From contig NZ_JAAVGY010000002.1 in assembly GCF_014799995.1 (NCBI RefSeq), forward strand, positions 1 to 7,455: a DNA stretch of 7,455 bases, in the 5' to 3' direction. The DNA is from Helicobacter sp. (GTDB lineage: Bacteria > Campylobacterota > Campylobacteria > Campylobacterales > Helicobacteraceae). Under the pieces are notes generated by a model. That model was not told the origin of the DNA. It did not search any database and saw nothing but the letters and a program-made list of their open reading frames with translations. The translations under genes were made by a program, and so were the position numbers. Of this stretch, positions 3,946 through 7,455 are shown in pieces (the first letter of the stretch is position 1; every line of letters starts with the position of its first letter).

Positions 3946-4989
3946 CTAAATTTGAAAAGTTTTTACACACTTTTCAAATGATTCTAAATTGTTAAAAGGT
4001 AGATTTGTTGTATTAAATTTTTCGTCTATAATTTCCATTATGATTTTTTCGTTTGTGTTGTAAATATTTGTAATTTTTCCTGTAACTTGTCCTTGCGTTG
4101 TGGGAATATCTACATAAAGTCCGCAATATGCTTGTAAATTTGATTCTTTTGTGTAAGTAGTGTTTTTTGGTTTTGCTTGTTCTGCTTGGGATTCTAGTTC
4201 TTGGATTTGTTCGGGCTTGAAGTCAAAGCGAATTGCTGTAACTTTGTTGCCCCCTTTTTTGATTTTTGTGTAAGTGAGATTTTGAAAAGGGATTCTCTTG
4301 CCAAAGTCAAAAAGATTTTGCTCTTGTGTTAGCTCTTTAATTGCTGGTTTTAAAATTCTTTGGTCAATATTGCACATTTCATAATCGCTTGGAATGTCTA
4401 AAATATCCTTAAATTCTTTAAAATCCCATTGCACCCACCCTGTTTGCCTATATTGCTTTAATAAGCGATATAGGGTTTTGGTGTATTTTCCACTAAGTGA
4501 AATAAATTCTGCTAATTCAAAGCGTGTAAAGTTTGCGGTAAGCTGTTCTACTAAATAATTAAAATTTTTGTTGATTTCTATATCTATAAATTCAAACTCT
4601 TCCCAAACATCATCAAAATCCCCAATTTCCATATTCCATTCGCCTTTAAATTCTTTTTGAATGGTAAATTCATTGAATAAATGCGCTCTGCGTTTTCCTA
4701 TTAGATTGCGCTTCTCATCTTTAACGATAATCGTAAAATCTGCTTGAAAAAATTTTTTTTCAAAACTTTCTAAAATTTCGGTTGTTTCCCTATTAGACAG
4801 ATTGCTATCTTTGCAAAAAGATTGCAAATCTTTAGGCAAAAGTCTTATAGATACGGGGTCATTTACTATTTTATATCTTGTATCTCTAATTTTTGCGATA
4901 ATGGTAAATAATAAATTTTGCTCTAGCTCTGTGAAGCTCGGTAACTTGATTTTATTAAAATCATTGTGGTATTTAACTATTTCTTGCAT
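3946..4989 (-). CDS. repA: plasmid replication initiator, Rep_3 family, copy 2
   Basis: This encodes the same 347 residues as the gene at 186-1229, with the same ribosome binding site (5001-4997) and start. It is the repA directly upstream of the complete mob at 2532-3821. No substitution separates the two copies, which argues for very recent duplication or one sequence assembled twice. If the dimer is real, the cell carries two functional repA genes and two origins on one molecule. Confidence 0.92.
   Translation of the reverse strand: MQEIVKYHNDFNKIKLPSFTELEQNLLFTIIAKIRDTRYKIVNDPVSIRLLPKDLQSFCKDSNLSNRETTEILESFEKKFFQADFTIIVKDEKRNLIGKRRAHLFNEFTIQKEFKGEWNMEIGDFDDVWEEFEFIDIEINKNFNYLVEQLTANFTRFELAEFISLSGKYTKTLYRLLKQYRQTGWVQWDFKEFKDILDIPSDYEMCNIDQRILKPAIKELTQEQNLFDFGKRIPFQNLTYTKIKKGGNKVTAIRFDFKPEQIQELESQAEQAKPKNTTYTKESNLQAYCGLYVDIPTTQGQVTGKITNIYNTNEKIIMEIIDEKFNTTNLPFNNLESFEKCVKTFQI
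3951..3978. terminator. inverted repeat at the 3' end of repA (copy 2)
   Basis: A perfect 10-bp stem with 8-nt loop, identical to 191-218, overlaps the last repA codons. Terminator function is uncertain. Confidence 0.4.
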
Positions 4990-5008
4990 TATAGAATCCT
5001 TGTTTTCT

Positions 5009-5061
5009 GCAAACAGGGCGTAATACTGCGATAAGGGCTAGGCTTGTTTGCCAACCTAGCC
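5009..5061 (-). promoter_or_regulatory. stem-loop with possible pseudoknot ahead of repA (copy 2)
   Basis: Same elements as 1249-1301: stem GGCUAGG/CCUAGCC (5061-5055 with 5042-5036) and loop GCAAACA (5051-5045), complementary to UGUUUGC (5015-5009). Confidence 0.45.
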
Positions 5062-5095
5062 TATAACGCCACCTACCTAAAAGGCGGGTGTTATA
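5062..5095 (-). promoter_or_regulatory. imperfect stem-loop spanning the leader-peptide stop (copy 2)
   Basis: Second copy of the UAUAAC/GUUAUA stem described at 1302-1335, with the peptide stop codon in its loop. Confidence 0.4.
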
Positions 5096-5148
5096 ATTAA
5101 GCAAATAAGTGCTATAATCACAAATGCTATAATTACAAAGTATCGCAT
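5077..5148 (-). CDS. 23-aa hydrophobic peptide in the repA leader (copy 2)
   Basis: Identical to 1317-1388, including AAGGAGG eight bases before the ATG at 5148 and the tandem FVIIA blocks. It precedes the second repA by 87 bp. Leader peptide or Ibs-like membrane toxin remain the two readings. Confidence 0.65.
   Translation of the reverse strand: MRYFVIIAFVIIALICLIITPAF
5110..5139. repeat. 15-bp tandem repeat with extended -10 motifs (copy 2)
   Basis: TGCTATAATCACAAA and TGCTATAATTACAAA in tandem, as at 1350-1379, possibly driving a plus-strand antisense RNA to the leader. Confidence 0.5.
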
Positions 5149-5157
5149 AATCTGTTC

Positions 5158-5169
5158 CTCCTTTCGGAG
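5158..5169 (-). promoter_or_regulatory. Shine-Dalgarno hairpin of the 23-aa ORF (copy 2)
   Basis: CUCC-GAAA-GGAG, identical to 1398-1409, partly sequesters the ribosome binding site. Confidence 0.6.
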
Positions 5170-5180
5170 CTACAAATTAC

Positions 5181-5207
5181 CCTTAGTGGAGCGTTAATCC
5201 ACTAAGG
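5181..5207. promoter_or_regulatory. 10-bp perfect stem-loop in the repA leader (copy 2)
   Basis: Arms CCTTAGTGGA and TCCACTAAGG with a 7-nt loop, identical to 1421-1447. Confidence 0.6.
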
Positions 5208-5229
5208 ATTCAATAACTCCACAATCAGA

Positions 5230-5258
5230 ATTATACTACACATTAATAACATTGTCAA
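5230..5258 (-). promoter_or_regulatory. consensus sigma70 promoter for the 23-aa ORF and repA (copy 2)
   Basis: TTGACA (5258-5253), 17-bp spacer and TATAAT (5235-5230) on the minus strand, again three bases from the first iteron. Confidence 0.8.
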
Positions 5259-5261
5259 ATA

Positions 5262-5349
5262 TTTGTTATTGATACTCTCGGAATTTGTTATTGATACTCT
5301 CGGAATTTGTTATTGATACTCTCGGAATTTGTTATTGATACCCCTCGCC
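5262..5349. repeat. iteron array, four cores (copy 2)
   Basis: Three perfect 22-bp units (5262-5283, 5284-5305, 5306-5327) and one partial (5328-5349) with the same diverged end as the fifth unit of copy 1. One complete unit is missing relative to 1502-1611. This accounts for the whole 22-bp length difference between the two plasmid copies. Confidence 0.92.
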
Positions 5350-5355
5350 GAAGCC

Positions 5356-5364
5356 CTATCCACA
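5356..5364. other. DnaA-box-like site (copy 2)
   Basis: CTATCCACA, one base from the classical DnaA box, in the same position after the iterons as 1618-1626. Confidence 0.45.
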
Positions 5365-5382
5365 GGCTAATACACGCTTCCT

Positions 5383-5422
5383 AAAAGAATATAAAAAGAA
5401 TTTAAAAAGAATAAAAAAGAAT
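5383..5422. other. phased A-tract, AT-rich origin segment (copy 2)
   Basis: Same four AAAAGAAT blocks at helical spacing as 1645-1684. Confidence 0.6.
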
Positions 5423-5453
5423 CACAAAGTAAAAAAATCACAAAAACTGAAAC

Positions 5454-5976
5454 GAAACTTAATAGGAAGTTTTGCCTTTTTGTTTTTTCGTTTTACTCAA
5501 AAACTTTGCAATAGGAAATCGCACTTTATGTTCGCTATCGCTCACTTGTGCGATTTATACTTTTTGCTAGATTCTCTTGCAATAGATTCTGCAATATATG
5601 CAAGACGCAAAAAAGCAACTAAGGCGAGAAACTGCAAAGAGGTAGTATATTATATTCTGCATAACACGCTAGGAAGTGGATAGCGTTGGGTATTAGCACC
5701 GCAACTTCGTTGCTATTGTAGGGGGGATACCCCCTACACCCCCACTACAAATCAAGCTTGATTTGTTAAATTAGAGCGCAATTTAAGCGAAGCGTATTGC
5801 GCCAACAACGAGCAGTAAATTTTTGTCGGAGCGAAAAAGATAAGCGAGGCGTTAGATTATATATGCCTCATAGAATCACAGAAAGTGGTCAAAAATCGTT
5901 TTTATTGATTAGAGTAAGCCCCCCTATTATCTTTTATATATTTTTGATTTAAAAGCATATTTAATGAATATTTAGA
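5454..5976. other. non-coding region rich in inverted repeats (copy 2)
   Basis: Identical to 1716-2238 as far as seen. It holds the GATA-loop GC stem (5718-5737) and the 20-bp palindrome (5747-5766), with no credible gene. Confidence 0.55.
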
Positions 5977-5982
5977 TATAAT
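5977..5982 (+). promoter_or_regulatory. -10 box for the 30-aa toxin-like ORF (copy 2)
   Basis: TATAAT identical to 2239-2244, with the predicted transcript start near 5989. Confidence 0.55.
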
Positions 5983-5983
5983 T

Positions 5984-6018
5984 AAAAAGTTCTTTTAGTT
6001 GCTATAAAAGAACTTTTT
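5984..6018. terminator. 5' hairpin of the toxin-like mRNA / antisense terminator (copy 2)
   Basis: 13-bp perfect stem with 9-nt loop, identical to 2246-2280. Confidence 0.6.
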
Positions 6019-6028
6019 AATGGTTTAT

Positions 6029-6040
6029 GTCCGAAAGGAC
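6029..6040 (+). promoter_or_regulatory. Shine-Dalgarno hairpin of the 30-aa ORF (copy 2)
   Basis: GUCC-GAAA-GGAC as at 2291-2302. The complementary 3' segment is at 6225-6237. Confidence 0.6.
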
Positions 6041-6047
6041 GTAATAA

Positions 6048-6140
6048 ATGAATAATTTTATTGTAGATATTATAATTTTTATATTAGAAGTTATAATTTA
6101 TGCTTTATTAAATCAGTTATTCATATTAGCGTTTAACTAA
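6048..6140 (+). CDS. 30-aa hydrophobic peptide, type I toxin-like (copy 2)
   Basis: Identical in sequence and context to 2310-2402: the same ribosome binding site hairpin, the same downstream stem-loop (6145-6176), and convergence with the second mob fragment 129 bp away. Confidence 0.6.
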   Translation: MNNFIVDIIIFILEVIIYALLNQLFILAFN

Positions 6141-6144
6141 AAGT

Positions 6145-6176
6145 TTTTAGATTTTATGATTATATAAAATCTAAAA
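6145..6176. repeat. 13-bp stem-loop after the 30-aa ORF (copy 2)
   Basis: Identical to 2407-2438: perfect AT-rich arms with a 6-nt loop. Confidence 0.5.
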
Positions 6177-6183
6177 TATTGTA

Positions 6184-6266
6184 GCAAAAGTTGCTTTTCA
6201 AAATTTTATAAATAAACAAATTTAGGACATAAACCATAGAAAAGCAACTTTGCCCAATAAATTTTT
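6184..6266. terminator. large stem-loop between toxin-like mRNA and mob (copy 2)
   Basis: Arms at 6187-6199 and 6239-6251 with TTTTT at 6262-6266, identical to 2446-2528. It carries the 3' partner (6225-6237) of the 5' leader. Confidence 0.5.
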
Positions 6267-6269
6267 CAT

Positions 6270-7455
6270 TTAGTGTGTTCTTGTCGCGTATCGCCTTAAA
6301 AATTCTCTATCGGATTTTTCCAATTGTTCTTGCAATAATTCGCTGTGTAGTTTTGGGAAGCATTCCTTTAAATCATTTTCTTGCATATTGTCTTTTAAAA
6401 AACGCTCATATTTTCTCATTTGAGCTAAATATTTTGTTTGATATTGCATTGATTGTTCTGCGCTTTCTCTAAGGCGTTGGCTTTCTTTTCTTGCTTGTCT
6501 TTCTGCTTCTTGTGATTCTTTTAGTCTTTTTTCGGCTTCCTCTTTCTCTCTCTTGTAGTGTTCTACTTGTTGTAGTGCTTTATCCTCTGCTTGTGTCAAT
6601 GTGGCTCTTAAAGCTTGTTTTTGAATTTGGAATTCTTTTTCTACTCTTTCGTTATGCCCACCTAGTGTGATGATATTTTTCCAAAGACTTTTTTTGGCGT
6701 TTGATTCTTTAAGCAGTTTGTCAAAAGCTTCTGTATGTTTTTGCTCTAAAGCTTCAATGTTTGTTTGGTATTCTTTCTCTCTTTTTTCAAGCTCTGCTTC
6801 TTTTGCTTTTAGTTCCTGTTCTGAAGCTTTTAACCTCTGTTCCATATCCGCTAGGGTTTTAGTGAGATGAGCTAAAGTTTGTGTTTTTGTGTCAATTTCT
6901 CTTAGCAGTTTTGTTTCCTGCTCTTTAAATCTTGCATAGTCTTTGTAGTCTTGGATATATTGGGGTTGCTGTTCTCCTTTCTCATAGCGGTTTGCACCTC
7001 TTTCCATTCGCAGAGATTCAGCACTTAGTGTTTGAATCTTACTAAGATTTGCTTTATTTAAACTCGCTTCTTGTCTTGCGAGTTGCAATCCTGTTTCTTT
7101 ATCAAGCGTAAAAAATACTGCGTGTGCGTGGAAGTGTGTTTGCTTTTCTCCTTTAGTGTTTTCGTGTATCTCATCTCTATGAACCACTACTTGCAAAGGG
7201 GTAAAGCCTGTGAGCTCTGCTATTTTTTGCGTGAGCTCTTGGCATTGTTCCATAGTTGTATCCTCGCTTATTTCGTAGATAAACTCGTGATAGCACTTGT
7301 CTTTCTTTGTGAAGTTTTGTAAGCCTTTAGGCTTCCCTGCCTTAGTTAAGCCATTTTTATTTGCACAATAATTTGAAAAACTTTCTTGAGCTTCTTTGTA
7401 GAGTATGTCTATATTCTTTCTCACTTCATCGCTGGAGCAAGAATATTCGTTTAAG
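6270..7455 (-). CDS. mob: MobV-type relaxase, 3' part cut by the right window edge (copy 2)
   Basis: The frame is open to the right edge and encodes residues 36-429 of the 429-aa relaxase, identical to the complete copy. It retains the HRDE and HxHxH metal cluster and both coiled coils. A GTG at 7424 could be taken as a start but is Val46 of the full protein and has no reason to be used. The first 20 residues are at 61-1. Residues 21-35, including the motif I Arg, fall in the 43 bases missing between the window ends. Confidence 0.9.
   Translation of the reverse strand, partial: LNEYSCSSDEVRKNIDILYKEAQESFSNYCANKNGLTKAGKPKGLQNFTKKDKCYHEFIYEISEDTTMEQCQELTQKIAELTGFTPLQVVVHRDEIHENTKGEKQTHFHAHAVFFTLDKETGLQLARQEASLNKANLSKIQTLSAESLRMERGANRYEKGEQQPQYIQDYKDYARFKEQETKLLREIDTKTQTLAHLTKTLADMEQRLKASEQELKAKEAELEKREKEYQTNIEALEQKHTEAFDKLLKESNAKKSLWKNIITLGGHNERVEKEFQIQKQALRATLTQAEDKALQQVEHYKREKEEAEKRLKESQEAERQARKESQRLRESAEQSMQYQTKYLAQMRKYERFLKDNMQENDLKECFPKLHSELLQEQLEKSDREFLRRYATRTH

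Larger units (their letters stand above)
5984..6062 (-). ncRNA. predicted antisense RNA to the 30-aa ORF (copy 2)
   Basis: Same -10 (6074-6069), length and terminator hairpin as at 2246-2324. It is predicted from sequence only. Confidence 0.4.
1..7455. repeat. head-to-tail tandem duplication of a 3.74-3.76 kb plasmid unit
   Basis: Bases 1 onward recur from 3761. The offset is 3760 up to the iterons and 3738 after them, because the second array lacks one 22-bp repeat. RepA translations are identical in both copies, and so is the shared part of Mob; no other difference was seen by eye in the non-coding DNA. Two whole units would total 7498 bp, and the window is 43 bp short. A plasmid multimer or an over-extended circular assembly would both look like this. 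Confidence 0.95.

Overview
This window is a small, AT-rich cryptic plasmid present as two head-to-tail copies. Sequence from base 1 recurs at base 3761. The first unit is 3760 bp and the second would be 3738 bp. The only difference seen by eye is one 22-bp iteron: five iteron cores in the first array, four in the second. The window stops 43 bases short of two complete units. It is therefore either a true plasmid dimer or an assembly that ran around a circle of about 3.74 kb nearly twice. Low GC, sigma70-like TATAAT boxes mostly lacking a -35, and a Rep starting with a KYHNDFN-type N-terminus point to Campylobacterota. Helicobacter is the most likely genus; this is inferred from general resemblance, not from a search.

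Each unit has the same layout. Reading leftward on the minus strand: an iteron array and A-tract-rich origin; a perfect-consensus promoter abutting the iterons; a structured leader encoding a 23-residue hydrophobic peptide; repA (Rep_3 family initiator, 347 aa); a 124-bp gap with oriT-like inverted repeats; and mob (MobV/Pre-type relaxase, 429 aa from the preferred start). A roughly 630-bp non-coding stretch full of palindromes separates the origin from a second small locus. That locus lies on the plus strand and converges on the 3' end of mob. It encodes a 30-residue hydrophobic peptide inside a highly structured transcript.

The two small-peptide loci are the most interesting part, and both are too short for ordinary gene calling. 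The 30-aa locus has the organisation of a type I toxin-antitoxin system of the AapA/IsoA kind: a -10 box, a 5' stem-loop, a Shine-Dalgarno held in a GUCC-GAAA-GGAC hairpin, a 13-nt perfect match between the 5' leader and the 3' region, and a plausible antisense RNA of about 79 nt. The peptide itself does not resemble AapA. The 23-aa peptide in the repA leader has the same GAAA-loop Shine-Dalgarno hairpin. It is followed by two adjacent stem-loops and a possible 7-bp pseudoknot just upstream of the repA ribosome binding site. This resembles leader-peptide control of Rep in IncFII/IncB/IncI plasmids, but here it is on an iteron/Rep_3 plasmid. The peptide also looks like an Ibs-type membrane toxin.

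In combination, RepA would initiate at the iterons and probably repress its own promoter, Mob would allow transfer in trans, and one or both small peptides would stabilise the plasmid or tune Rep synthesis. RNA-level claims are inferred from complementarity alone.
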